Assembly (NCBI GenBank): GCA_964017065.1
Contig: OZ024791.1
Span: forward strand, 4,454,547 to 4,518,546
Reading direction: 5' to 3'
Length of the DNA: 64,000 nt
Source: Haliclona indistincta
Lineage: Eukaryota > Porifera > Demospongiae > Haplosclerida > Chalinidae
Shown here in pieces: positions 11,129 to 23,900 of the stretch (its first letter is position 1; the number at the start of each line of letters is the position of its first letter). Both the position numbers and the translations under genes were made by a program. The notes beneath the pieces are model-generated. The model was not told where the DNA came from, did no database searches, and saw only the letters and a program-made list of their open reading frames with translations.

Positions 11129-14100
11129 AGCTAACACCAATAATTAACATTAGCTTACTGCTGCTGCTATTACTATGCTGATTTAGATAGATAGATTGCA
11201 TGTAGTCCATGTAGAATGGCTGCTAACATGTATGTATATTGCTGCTTTTTGTATGTATTTGTAGAGTTGAGAACACTGTTTTGTATGTGTTTTTGATAGA
11301 CTCATTTTACTTTACATAATTTGAGCTTGGTATTTCTGTGAAAAATACATCTTTAGAATACATGTACCACTCATTACTTGCTCTGATTTGTAATGGATTA
11401 TTAATTAAGATGCTGAAAATGTTTCTGAACTTGTGTAAATGCATGTCAACTCGGTAATCTCATGACTCAGTCTTGCGACTGGTGATAGTTATGGATTTGG
11501 TGTGTTTCAACTACAGCACGCTATTACTTGCTCCTATGATATCCACAATTCCAGTCTGACGCACATATGCATGGGAATAAATATGATAATAGAAAACACG
11601 GGATAAAGACTACAGATCAGTTCACCAATGCTAACCTTTATTTTGACAACTTTCACTATTAAACAATGACTTTAGTTGTCTGCCACATTACTATATTCAC
11701 TCTTGAGCTCAGTGAGTAGGTAGGAAAATAGAACGTGAAAAAGAATGTGTCTTGTGGAGGATTCCCTTGTAAAGAAGGACAAGCAGTCCATGAGCTATCA
11801 CCAAGAACTGGTCACAAGCAGTCTTCATGAGTCCAACACATCCTTAGAATGCTCCTGCACAAAATAGTGAAATCCATGATACAACTGTCAATTTTGCTAT
11901 TCACATGTGTCACATGTGATTTTAAATGTTATCAACACCTTTGCCAACTTGTTATTATACCATAGACAAAAAGCTTCCAACTGCATTTCTCTATTCTCTA
12001 GCAAATTATTAGAACATTGAGCTCGACCTTTTTATCCCTTCTAGTAACAACCAGCAGTCTGCCTTCCAAAGCTGGTCTCACTGCAGCCTGTGTATAGCAT
12101 TCAATAGCTTTACACATCACACTCACTACCAGTGTAAGCTGCAATCATTACAAGCGTCTAATAGGTAGTAATACTCTATCAGCATTGCTGCACCTGCATG
12201 ATTAAAATAATGAGCTCTTCTTCACTTGAGATCTGTCTTAGTCGTGTCTCACACACTCCACCTCTTTGCTGGTCAGCTCACAAAACAAAATGATGCCTGG
12301 TGGACCAACCAAGAGTATGTCTTGCCCTAAATTAGACTTAACGTATGAAAAAATCCTAAAGCCATGAAAGAGATAGACAACCTTTTGAATCATCCATAGC
12401 AGGTGTTTTGTTGCTATAAAGTGTCAATACGTAGTTACTATGAGGAAGACAGAAATGGGAGGGGCTTCAGAAAACTTGGGACAAGCACAGGACGGCAAGA
12501 GAATGTGAGAACTCGATCATCATTTGCAGACCTAGATGCACTCAAAAGAGTTTGGGAATAGATTTCACACTGATGCTGTTAGCTTCAGAAGACATCAGCA
12601 CTAAGCAATATGAACGCCTACAGCCAGCCAGGTGAAAGGGTTACAATCAAGCATGGACGGTCAATACATACGTAGATCATTCATGTGTCCATCATCAGTT
12701 TTCTTCTCAGCAAACAGCAGCTGCACAGAAGTTGACAGAATGCATTTGATGCTCTTGATTTCATACAGTCTTACACGTAAAAGGATTGGAATGATGAAAT
12801 ATGAAAAGTGTACTGGGAGAATATTTCTCCCTCAACTACAGTACATGTACATGAGTATTATTTTTTGTAAATAATAATACCTACAACAAAACCCATACCA
12901 AAGCACAGAAAAAATACAGTACCAATAGCAATAGAGATTAAGATGCATTGAAGGTATTTGAGTTTTTTGTTGCCTCTCTTAAAGATCGTAGAGCACCAAG
13001 GGAGTTCTCGAATTTGTGGTTGATTCGGAGATGTGTTTCTAAAAAATTAACAAGACAATGCATAACACTGTATCGCATCTTGTTACTTACGTGTACTCTG
13101 ATTGTGAGTGGTACAATGGATTGGTGGATGAAATGCTGAAACGATAAAATTATGATGAAGTGTTTGTTCTTCATAGATGTAAATTTTATTAATTTATCTA
13201 CTCACTTTATTTCAGTGACCTCAGTTTTTTCATGACTGGGGTTCCTGCAGAGAAAGTATGCTCTATACTATAGGTTGTTCATGCATGCAACTCATCTGAA
13301 GCTGACTTGGTGACTTATTTGTGAAGGTAGGCTACACGTGCACTGGCTTACATAGTTGCAAGACTCCACTTCAGTGACAAAATCTGAGTAGCAAGACACA
13401 GTTGACTGTATAGAGTAAACTTCTCAAGAACACTGCTGGCTGAGAATCACTGCCAGAATCAACACTGTGTACTGTATATTTATGCAGTCTCACTTCCAAC
13501 CACAAACAGTATACGTGAGAAATTTTGATAACCTAGGCTCCTTCAGTACCCCACCCTCCAGCTATATGATGTCTGACAGTAGTGTCAATTTTTGAAGTAG
13601 GCTGTCCTTAGTAGCTTTGATACTTGCACATTCCCTGACCTCTGCCTCCTCCTCAGAGCAAATGATAAGGACACTATTGTCTTGTTCTCTTTTTCTTCAA
13701 TCGCCCATTTTATTATATGCAACCTCCATGCTCATACAGGGATAGCAACAGTGATAGTTCCTGGTGTACACACCTCATGTGGGTAAAGAATGCTGAACAA
13801 TTTGTGAGGTGATGATGACCTCACTTCTATTTCCGTCAGCATAGTTAGCATTCAGATGTCTTAGGATCAGAATGCTCAAGAGCTTGTATCATGATATGGT
13901 CCTGTAGCTAGGACTGTAGTGCAGACAGACCTGCTAGCTATGATAATACACCTTGATTCAATATAGTCTTTGTCGGAACTCAGGATCAGAAACTATGCAG
14001 TCCTGTAGTTACTAAGCATGTGATGCTTCTCATGGTAGTGTGCAAGACGGTGGGTGATCTTGTCGGATTGCTAGTTACAGTATCCGATAAGTTTTTGTTA

Positions 14101-14389
14101 AAAATTTGCAAATGCAGTCTATGACAACCACAGTTGTAGAATAATTATCTCAGTTTGATTGATACAATAAAAATTCATAAAACTCAAGTTGTTGAAGAGT
14201 GTTCAACTTATAATACAATGAAGTGTATAGTGGTATAAAAAGTTTAAAAATATGACACGAGGCAGCTGAGTGAGGGACAAGATCACATCAACACTCTGTA
14301 TCGAAATCCTCAATTCTGTAGTGAAAAGAGAGTTAATAATAAGTGCAAACAAGTGGATAGAAGAAGAGGAAGGAAGTGGATGGAAGAGA
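11129..14389. other. Intergenic, convergent 3' regions
   Basis: RNF213 (plus) and PPP2R3 (minus) converge here. I see no exon chain with coding character, no RNA gene and no mobile-element ends. ORFs are short and isolated, as expected by chance. The first ~450 bp probably contain the RNF213 3' UTR. Confidence 0.6.
11576..11581 (+). terminator. Candidate poly(A) signal for RNF213
   Basis: The sequence AATAAA lies 448 bp after the RNF213 stop codon. It is the first canonical hexamer I found on the coding strand downstream of the stop. The cleavage site itself cannot be seen. Confidence 0.4.
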
Positions 14390-15676
14390 TCATGCGTACT
14401 CTTCAGGATCAGGATCTTCATCATCTTCACATTGCTCCTCTGCTACTAATATCTCGTAATGCTCTGCTGCAAACCTCTCCCAGTCACTTCTCGGTGAAGA
14501 TGCCTCATCCTGAAGAAAATAATAGTACGTACATCCATGAACTCATCTTTCTAGCTAATAACAAAAGCTTAAAAATTTAACTAATCATGCATGTAAAATT
14601 ATTTCTTAACCCTATCTATTTTTAATTCCTTACTTTAGCTGCACTGGGATCTCTCTGTTCGTAATCCAAGTATTTCTCAATGTTAATAAAAGTATTAAGG
14701 AACATGGACGCCAATCGACACGACTTGAGATCTGATAGAGTGATCACATTCGATTGCTTAGGATGGATCATATCCAGTGTCTATATCAAGAAAAGAATCA
14801 ATCATAGTATTGTGGTGTTATGTCCAGTTTCAATGAGTGTGTCTACTATAGGCTCCAAGAAGGCAATAATATGACTGGAACACAGTCTATGATACAAAAC
14901 AGTGTGGCTACTATTGGCACCAGTCTGGACTAAATTAATTACACAAATTAATCATAGTGAGATACACACTTGTGTAACCCAACACTTGAATAATTCAGAC
15001 ATGATACACATTGTGTCTGGTAGTGTATTACCTGACAGATAGTATCCTCTACTGATAGGCACTCGATGTTCATGTCTGCTAGCCTGCCTAGGACCTCCTC
15101 GTAGAAATGATGCAGCTCGTACAGTGACAGGACGCCATCTCCGTCCACATCCAGCACACGAAACCAGTACTCCAAACTAACAGAGAAGGAAAGACATCTC
15201 TCTCTCTCTCTCTCTCTGTCTCTGTCTCTCTCTCTTACCTTCTGGTGGTAGTCTTGTCCTCCTCTGAAATGATGAACCAGATGAAGTCACTATAGCTCAT
15301 CATACCAGGTGGTGCAGTAGAGTCTCTCCTCACTACTCCTGACAGCAACCGCTCTAGAACACGTGGTGTCAATGCTGCAGAATGAGACAAGACCATAATA
15401 CACCATAGCATAATTATGTGCTGACAATGAATTTTCTCCTGGGAAGTTCCTTTCGCCAAACCACTAATTGAAATGCTATGTATAGTCACAAACAGGTTTG
15501 TATGGACAATCTATGACTTCCTTTAGTATTCAACAAAACTGAAAGGACACATAGTAATGTAATTCATGTTGATCTACAACTTGATGAATTGGACATAGAA
15601 TGCACTATATCTCTGGAAAAGGAGACTTGCTACATGCATTAGTCATCAAAGTGTTTCAAAATCCTAATACAGTGAT

Positions 15677-15745
<69 letters not shown>

Positions 15746-15961
15746 CTGTGTGTGCGAGAGAGAGAGCTAGTGCCCATGTAGGCTAACTCTACATACCTTG
15801 TCCATCACAATATCTCGCCATGTCTTGACTATCTATCAGCAGATCATGATCTGTGTCTAGCTCCCAGAACTTGCAGTAGATGACATAGAAATGCTCGTAC
15901 GAAAAGTATCTTGTGATCTTGTTAATATCATTCTCTTCCTCTAGTCTCTGTAATACCTAGA

Positions 15962-16037
<76 letters not shown>

Positions 16038-19000
16038 GAGGAGGATGAAGGTTTATTTGAACACTTGAAATGTTAGTATAGACTAATCTACAGTTAGCAG
16101 AATGTGGTCACTGTTAGTGCATTGAAGGTTCAAACCTCAAGGAAATCACTGCTTCTGAGATCTTGTGATGTGATTCGTCCCTTCCAGGACCTGTCCACAT
16201 CATAGAATATTCTACCAATTACCTAATAGAGGTAGTATAATCATGTAAAAGAAATAGCACAGAACATGTATGGTAGTTGTGATAGTAAAACTGTTGTGAA
16301 AAGATAAGCTGAAAGACAAGGATACCAATTGTTTATTATGCAGAGCAATAGAAAATTATAGCTTTCAGTACATATGTACTGTGGTATTATTTTAGTGACC
16401 TGCTGGACATGTGCAGGTCAGCCATGGTATGTAGGTGTGTGGGGACCTGTTCACTAGACCAAAGCTGGCAAATTCCAAGCAAGCCACATTTTATGTTTTT
16501 CAGGGAAACATGCTGACACATAATAAATTATTTGGAAAAAACCACATTCTGCTTGAAAGCTATTGTCTAATACTCACAAAGCAGATATGAATTGTTTGCA
16601 ATCAACAAATCAACACTGTTACAGTATCACCTTGTGATGGTTTACTAACTAGGAAGCACAGGCTTCACACTAGACAAGGGTTGTAGCACTGTGTTTACTA
16701 TCAAGATAATGTGCTTACTGTTTCAACATATCTAGCATGGAACTCTGGAGCTGAATGGAGAAATTCAAGTCCAGGGTGAGTGTCCACAATATCCTGTGTG
16801 GAGAAGAGTGAGTGGGTGAGAGGAAGAAGGAAACGAAGGCAAGGAAAGAGAGAGAGACAGAGAGATGAGGTATCCCATTATATCGATCATGTAGCATAAT
16901 GATTAGCATGTGAAGTATGCAACACTATAATAACACACGATGTCGGTCTGTGTTATTGAAGATTATGCAAATGAGGAACAATCAATCATAATCATGGACT
17001 CATTAATTTTAGTTTACGAATACCACAGCACAAGATGTAGTGCATGCGCGCACACATGACTATGTGCATGCGTGCACAGATGACCCTGTGCAACATGCAC
17101 ACATGCACATATGAACGGTTTAACACAGTGTAGTTATTCAAAACATTAAAATTCCTTAAAAGGTCACTGAACACGAGTTATGAGCTTCGTAAATTAGTTT
17201 TGATGTAGATATGTATGCGCAATATGCTAATCTGGAATAAGTGACAATATATACTATCCCAGCTCAGTATAAGGAGCCAGCTCAATGTGTGGGCGATAGT
17301 TATGACTACGCATAATGAACCATATCCTAGTGAGGCTCATACCATTCCCTGCTACATTCTTCCTAGGGAAACTTAGCGTTCTGCCAAGTGAGGGAAAATT
17401 TAAAGCTACAGCTATGCATGCAACTATGTCAGCTTTTATTTACCTACAGTATTAGGCAATAGCCTACCGCCACTCACTTTGTGTGGTTTATTCAACACCC
17501 TCTGGCATCCTGTCTACTATAACATACTAGCCAGTGAGACTGCTCCAGTTTTTAATAGACACCCGTTCTCATTACCAACAGTTACTACAACAGCTACAAT
17601 AGAAACTAGTGCCAGCAGCAGTAACAGATTACTGCACATGACCCAGTATATAGTACACAGTATGTACATGTTTGCATAACAGCGTAATGGGACCCACAGG
17701 TGGTGCTATAAACAAATAGCTGCTACACAACTTGAGCGATAGATTACACTATGACTTTCTCACTTGTATCAACAGTTTGAAGTCCTCTGCTACCAGAAAT
17801 GTCCGTGAGCTGTTATTGGCTAGAGACATGGCTCTCACAAAACGTGCTGGGTCATCGTGACAATTTTGGGTAACCCTGCATAATAAAAAATGATAAAAAT
17901 TGCTTTCTACACACAGAGGTAAGCATATGTATTTACACACATGTACACCTGTGTGACCTTGACTAAAACATCAATAATGATGATTTACTACTGTATTGAA
18001 CTGATAGAAGCCAAGAAATAAAATATGAGAGGATGGAGTCATTCTGTGGGGTCAGTCAGACAATAGGAACAGCCAGCACAGCTGGGGGTACGCCAAATTA
18101 TCAGAAACAGTCCTAAAATGTTCTCGTACTATAATTTTGTGCTGTTGTGTAAACAATGCATCCAATAGCTAGCATTCTACACCACCTAAGATCTTTGTTC
18201 TAGCTGTGATTGTAGTCATGTAGTCGTGTCGAGTACTCTGCTATTTGTGTATGTTAACATTCTGACGCTCTGTTGTCTATTGTTTTTGGGTAAAGTTAAC
18301 TTCGAACGGTGCCTCAAAAATCAAATAGCTAAGATTCTACATATATTTCATGTGCGAAACATGCTTAAATCGTTTAGCCGATCTGGATCACTGAGCAAGA
18401 CTGCTAAGAAGTCCAGCAAGCACCAAAAATGGAAGTTACCAATCATAATAAACTCTGCATGGTTGAACAGATCAAGCACAGCTAAGCAGCCAGCGGGGCA
18501 ACGCTATCTTTGGCAGGTCTCAAATAGTTTGATTAGAGTGTTTGTAAACAAAGCTCACACTATAATAATCATCATGTATAATTCATCTTCACAGTGTTGT
18601 GTGTGTGATTATGGTTTCTTGAATTCCCAGGTGAAGGTGATGATTAGATAAATCCTACTGTTGCACCAGCCAAACTATGCATGTTGTATCCACACACAGA
18701 ACCCTCGAAAACAGACAAAGCTGTAGAAGGTCAGTGCACCCACCTCAGGAGTTAAATCAACGCTATGAGGCTTGACTCAGGTGCCGACAGTATCATGAAT
18801 AGTGACAAAGAAAAGTTTGTGCTTTCCCAGAAGCAAATTGTTGACGGTTTACAGAACCCCATAATGGTGGGCAGTGAAACACTCACCATTGTTATTCGTA
18901 GAAGGATCTAGCAACATTGTTAGTTATTTTAGGATGTAGATGTAGCCATCAAATAATCAACAGACATGGATTATTATTATCATAATACACTGTGCGCTTT

Positions 19001-20391
19001 AACACACTCACATAACGCATGTGTATAGTGAAGGTCAACAAGAACTAAGTGAGAGAGACTGCAAACGGTATTGTTTGAAGTACCCTTTGTCAGGCACTCC
19101 CACTCACTTTCTTCTTTCAACTCATACCTTTGCCAGCACTTCTTAAAAGCTGCCAAGGTTACAAACTTTCTGTTCTTTCCAGCACAAGCTTTGAAGAGTA
19201 ATGCCTTCCAGTAGAGTGGTAGCCTAAGAGCCTGTGAACAGAAACACAAGTAACTACTGCAATAAAACAAAAATCTTGAATTAATGACTGAACAATTGCA
19301 CAACCAACAAGAACACACGTTGGTAGTTAAGAGTGGAATTTCGAAAAACAAAACCTACCAAAGTTTCACAATCAACAAAAGTCAACTTTGAATAATGCAT
19401 ATTATATACGTTGCCCCTTGTTACAAGGCATTTCCAATTACCTCATACAAACAGATAGTGATGGTTGTTTGTAGGCAAGTTAGGAGACAGTTATTAGCTA
19501 CTATCATAACTAGCCACGGGAAGATGAGAGAGAGAAACAAGAGTATTTATCATTCTTGAGGTTACACCCGAAATATGGTCTACCACTCAAAATGTTGCAG
19601 TCAGACAAAACACAATTATCACATGCCAGCTGGACATTGCTGCATAATCCCATATCTCTCTATCTCTCTCTCTCTCTAGTTACGAGAAGTTGATACTCTA
19701 GTTTGAAGATAGGTTTGAGTCTGTTTACAGCTGGTGTGCTAACCATTGCTATTGAGATGCAAAATGATACCAAGTGAATACTAACATGAAAGCATCTTTA
19801 CAATGTATGCTGTATTGCATTATGACACACCTTTACGATCAGAGGAAAATCTTTCTTGGGCAGTTCGTGGCGAGTGTAACGTTGAAAAATGGCGTCCACC
19901 TCTTGCAGTCTTTGATCCATGTCTTCTTCGCTCTTGGGTCGGCCATTGGGAAAATAGAACCGCGGGATAGTTTCCAATGTAGCACGAGGAGGAGAAATGC
20001 GAGGGGCTTCTCGCTCACTAGATTCTGGTCGCTGTTTTGACTCGACGACTTCTACTCCATCTTCCAGCTGCAGCTTTGTCTTGTTGCCAGTCGATTGCTT
20101 GCTTGTGTGCTCTCTGGCACTCTTTGGAGAGCGATTAAGTGGAGGAGTCGGAGACGTAGTTGTGTGTACAGAGTTTGGGCTTGAAGGTTTGTACGGTATC
20201 TTCTTCGAGACGGAGCCATTGCAGCTGCCAGAAGAGGCGGGAGAAGTGGTCGTGACCAGTTCCTGTTGCAATCCGCACACTTTAGCTAGTTCGCTGCGTA
20301 ACATCTCTTGAGTGTTGGGTTCAGAGAGCCAATAGAGAAACAGCTCGTCCACCTTCTTGCGGGTGTCTGGTGAAATGACATCTACCGCCAT
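14390..20391 (-). CDS. PPP2R3: PP2A regulatory subunit B'' (PPP2R3 family), complete
   Basis: This subunit targets the PP2A core phosphatase and binds calcium through EF hands. The N-terminal ~130 residues are low-complexity and Ser/Pro-rich. The family then appears in order: [18 protein letters not shown]-type [26 protein letters not shown], an EF hand with [27 protein letters not shown], a canonical EF loop [12 protein letters not shown], and the C-terminal [18 protein letters not shown] signature. Exons in transcription order: 19831-20391, 19128-19231, 17764-17875, 16719-16793, 16136-16222, 15797-15956, 15239-15374, 15032-15176, 14634-14780, 14390-14509. They total 1,647 nt, 548 aa, about the size of human B''-beta. 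I chose the start at MAVDVIS; an in-frame ATG nine codons upstream (20418) is an alternative. Which vertebrate paralogue it matches (R3A or R3B) cannot be resolved here. Confidence 0.92.
15680..15744. repeat. (GA)n(TG)n compound microsatellite
   Basis: An uninterrupted GA run passes into a TG run, inside an intron of the PP2A B'' gene. Confidence 0.95.
15962..16031. repeat. (GA)n microsatellite
   Basis: About 70 bp of nearly pure GA, starting six bases from the acceptor edge of the exon that ends at 15956. On the coding strand it forms a long pyrimidine (CT) tract directly before that acceptor. Confidence 0.95.
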
Positions 20392-20930
20392 AGCTACTAG
20401 TCGCCGTGCAACGAACAATCGATTAAAAACAGTCGTCGGTGGAAGAGGTTGCTTACTCAGTCAGTGTACAAACACTCTACAAACAGTCAGGCTCTTTTCT
20501 GGTATTGCTAACATCCGCTTGTCTTCTCAGAGCAAGCAAGTCCTCATTTTGAGCTGCGCGCAAATAGGGCGTGGCTATGGTGAGCGCGCCACGCATGCGC
20601 TAGCATTCATGCACTCAGATATCAATATCATGCACTTGGATTTGGTCTCATGCGATGGTTATTTAGCAAAGAAGTTGAACTATTGTCTGTCCACTTTTGT
20701 ATGTAAATGTGTTATACTGTATGTGGCTATACCCTTTGGGTCTCTGCCTAATCAAACATGAGTACCAGAGTACGGTACTGGCACCGTGCATATTGCACTG
20801 CATGATCTGATCAGCTAATCATATCGTGCGCATATAGCTATAGCTAGCTACATGTATCAGCTGTCAATATGTTGAGTTGAACAAATCAGAATGAAATAAA
20901 ACAATTTACGATAATAATTATTAATGTGCG
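20392..20930 (-). promoter_or_regulatory. PPP2R3 5' region / MED12 3' flank
   Basis: This 539-bp gap lies between the MED12 stop and the PPP2R3 start, both on the minus strand. It includes a GC-rich patch at about 20555-20605 with acgcatgcgc, resembling an NRF1 core, and several CpGs, unlike the AT-rich remainder. This fits a housekeeping promoter for PPP2R3, with a short MED12 3' UTR at the right. No clear AATAAA was found after the MED12 stop. Confidence 0.45.
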
Positions 20931-23900
20931 CTAAAACATGTTGGGTCTAGGAAAAGGCATGCCCCCTGCTCCTTGGTGGTACATTGACTGTCTCATCATG
21001 TAGGGCTGGCCCGGGACACCAGGATGAGGATGACCAGGGAATCCATGTTGTCTCTGCTGAATGATTTGTTGCATTGGCATGGGAGGGTTGGCATGGAGTG
21101 GACCGGACTGAGGCATGGGCGGTTGTCGAAACTGCATCATCTGCTGCTGTGGGCCTCGAGACATCATCCTCTGTTGAGGCTGCTGTTGAGACATTCTTAC
21201 TTGCTGGATGTGCTGTATCATACGGTGGCGAGCGTCCGCCACCACCATTCTTTTCTGATCAGCTGAGAGACTGGTAAACTGTTTCTTCTGTTGAGGAGTG
21301 AAGTAGTTAGACAGCATTTGAAACTGATGCTGCTGCTGCTGTGATTGCATTGGTTGTTGAGGCTGCTGTGGATACATCATTTGTGTCCTCACTTGCTGTG
21401 GCGGCATCACCTGATGCCCGGGAGGCATACCGCCAGGCCGACCAACCTGAGACTGCGCCTGCTGAGTTATAGAGGGCTGATTGAACTGAGGTGGTAGTGG
21501 TGATATGCCAGTCGAAACACCTCCCATCATCATTCTTCGATTTTCATCTCTCATGCTTTGTTCGAGCAAAGTCATGCGATGTCGTTGATCAATAGTTAAC
21601 GCCTGCAGTTGCATTCCTGGTTGTCCCATGGCGGCGTTGGATGAAGAAAGCATACCTGTCGATCCGGATGATATAGTGGTAGTATTGTTAGGGTTACCTG
21701 CAATCATAGTACCAGTCCCTGGTGGAAGATTCGGTCTCGCCTGAATCATCTGACTAGTGGCTGGAACCTCTCCTCCACCTGCTCTAGCATTCTTATCCGC
21801 CTCTTGCTTAACAACCACCTGGGCTCCGCTACCAGAGGCTGACTGATCGACATCCTCGATTGATGGAACCTCGGGTAAGCTGACATAATGTGCTCCTGCA
21901 CACATGTGCTCAGTGTTACGCTGGTGGGTATGAAACTGCACTTGACGCCACTGATCACGGAATTTAAGAGGCTTTCGTTTCATTCGAACAGCTCCAAACC
22001 ACGACAATTGGAGCGGACCAGTGTTACGAACCTCCTCAAGGATCTCCCATGGCGATATCTCCTTGGTATCTTGAATCCTGAGACCCTGGACAGAAAAATA
22101 AAGGGCTCAAAAGGTCAAGATATACTTGTGAACTACAGTTACCTGGACTTTTTCATTTGCCCTGGTTGACTGCAGGAACGATGGAGGTTTTACAATTGTG
22201 ACGTCATAGGCTTTTTGAGGCAACGAAAACAACTGCTGGATCTCACGTTTACAGCTGGATTTACTAGCAGAAAGGTCCATCTAGAACAAAAGAAAAGAAA
22301 GAGTAACAGCTACGAGCATGAACATTGTGTACCTTCATTTTCTTAATACAGGTGGAATGTGATTTCTTTCCATCCTCTCCTCCACTGACTAGACAAGTGT
22401 GAAACTCAAATGGCAGTGTTTGCAACAATGAGCCCAACATGTCCATACAGTTAGTGAACAATTCACTATAAAACACACACACAATACATAAGTCATTATT
22501 GTGTGTGATGGGATGAATAGCTATACAAGTGTATACAAAGCCAAATGGATTGTTGTGTATTTACTCTAAACAGCAAACATCAGTATACTATAATGTACAA
22601 ATAGTGAATACAACATGTTTGCAAGCAGAGTCATTTCAGACACCACAATCACATATCCATTTGTCTATTTTCCCTTAACTATAATTACAGCTACCTGTTG
22701 TCAGGCTGTCTGTCGACGGCTCCAGAGCAAATCAGCTGCATCAGCAGAGAGACCCAATCCAGTATGCTGATCTCGCTGGAAGCTATGGACACCAACATGG
22801 AGCCAACCTGGAATGGTAAGTTATGACGAAATTAGGTAACACACACAATAATCTCGAAATGATTTATCCCCGACGGACAGTTTATCTTAATATTAAGAGG
22901 AAGGAGGTAAATGCAACTATTGCTGTTCTGTGTTAGTGATATACATCACTACAAGTGAGGTATGACATACCAGACTAAGCCTGAGCTTGAGTGCTGCATA
23001 CAACATTGATCTGTTCTGCTCATCATTGGGCATTCCCTCCTTAGTAAAGACATTGATAGATGGATTTACATACAGCACATTATTCACGTACCTTTTCAAA
23101 GGCACTGAGAAAGGTCGTCAGTTGTCGTTGCAGTGGTCCCAGTAATTCATCATGGTTAGTGTGATGTGAATGCATGCAAGCTAGTACTAGCTCTAGAAAT
23201 GGTTGCTGCCATTGGAGACCAGTCTTAGGCTGGGGAATGCCGCTGTAAGACAAGAGAGTAAAGGATAAGGATATGTAGTGTATTCTCAGCTCACCTGGTA
23301 GCTCGTGTTGCTCTTCTCTTCTCTTGTGACCTCTCAGGGTTCCACCACTGACCTCTGCCGAGCACATTACCAGCACTCTTTAGGATACGTCCCAGAACAT
23401 GTTTGGTGAGCTTGGAGACCAGTGGACTCACTAGCCAGATACTGGGACTGCAGTAGGAAATAAAACATCAAGATTTAAAATGAACCAAGAACATATTTTC
23501 AATAAAAAATCTTAATTTTGAAACATTGTTATTCGTACCTAAATGCGCCATCAGCATCCTCCGATGAGCTTATGATAGTCTGTCCCAACCACTCGTCACC
23601 ACATGAGTCTTCAAATACTTGTATAACACATTGAGCAAGATGATCTAACAGTAGAACATTGTGCTGAGGAGGATATAGAGATAATGATTAGGCTTATGAT
23701 GCTGAAATACTTTTACATGTGGCATAGTTTTCTGAGCTTGATTGATAAGCACATCAAGATGAAGAAGAGAATTATGCAGTGTCCACTGGTCAAGATTCTA
23801 ATACAGAAATAATACGGTAAATGTGGTATAACTTAGCGGTAATGATGTTCGAGTGATTGTTCAGAAGAGCTCTGTTACACCAATATGTGCAAAAGTGTGT

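Noticed and set aside
12632..13174. Cluster of 60-80 codon ORFs in the RNF213-PPP2R3 gap
   Set aside because: Both strands show similar short ORFs, with no joined exon series and no motif.
18226..18651. 141-codon ORF on the plus strand
   Set aside because: Lies antisense in a PPP2R3 intron, has no recognisable domain, no support from splice context, and stops soon after a low-complexity stretch. Chance ORF more likely.
21024..21277. Plus-strand ORFs opposite the MED12 C-terminus
   Set aside because: Shadows of the Gln-rich MED12 exon; the minus-strand protein matches the family.
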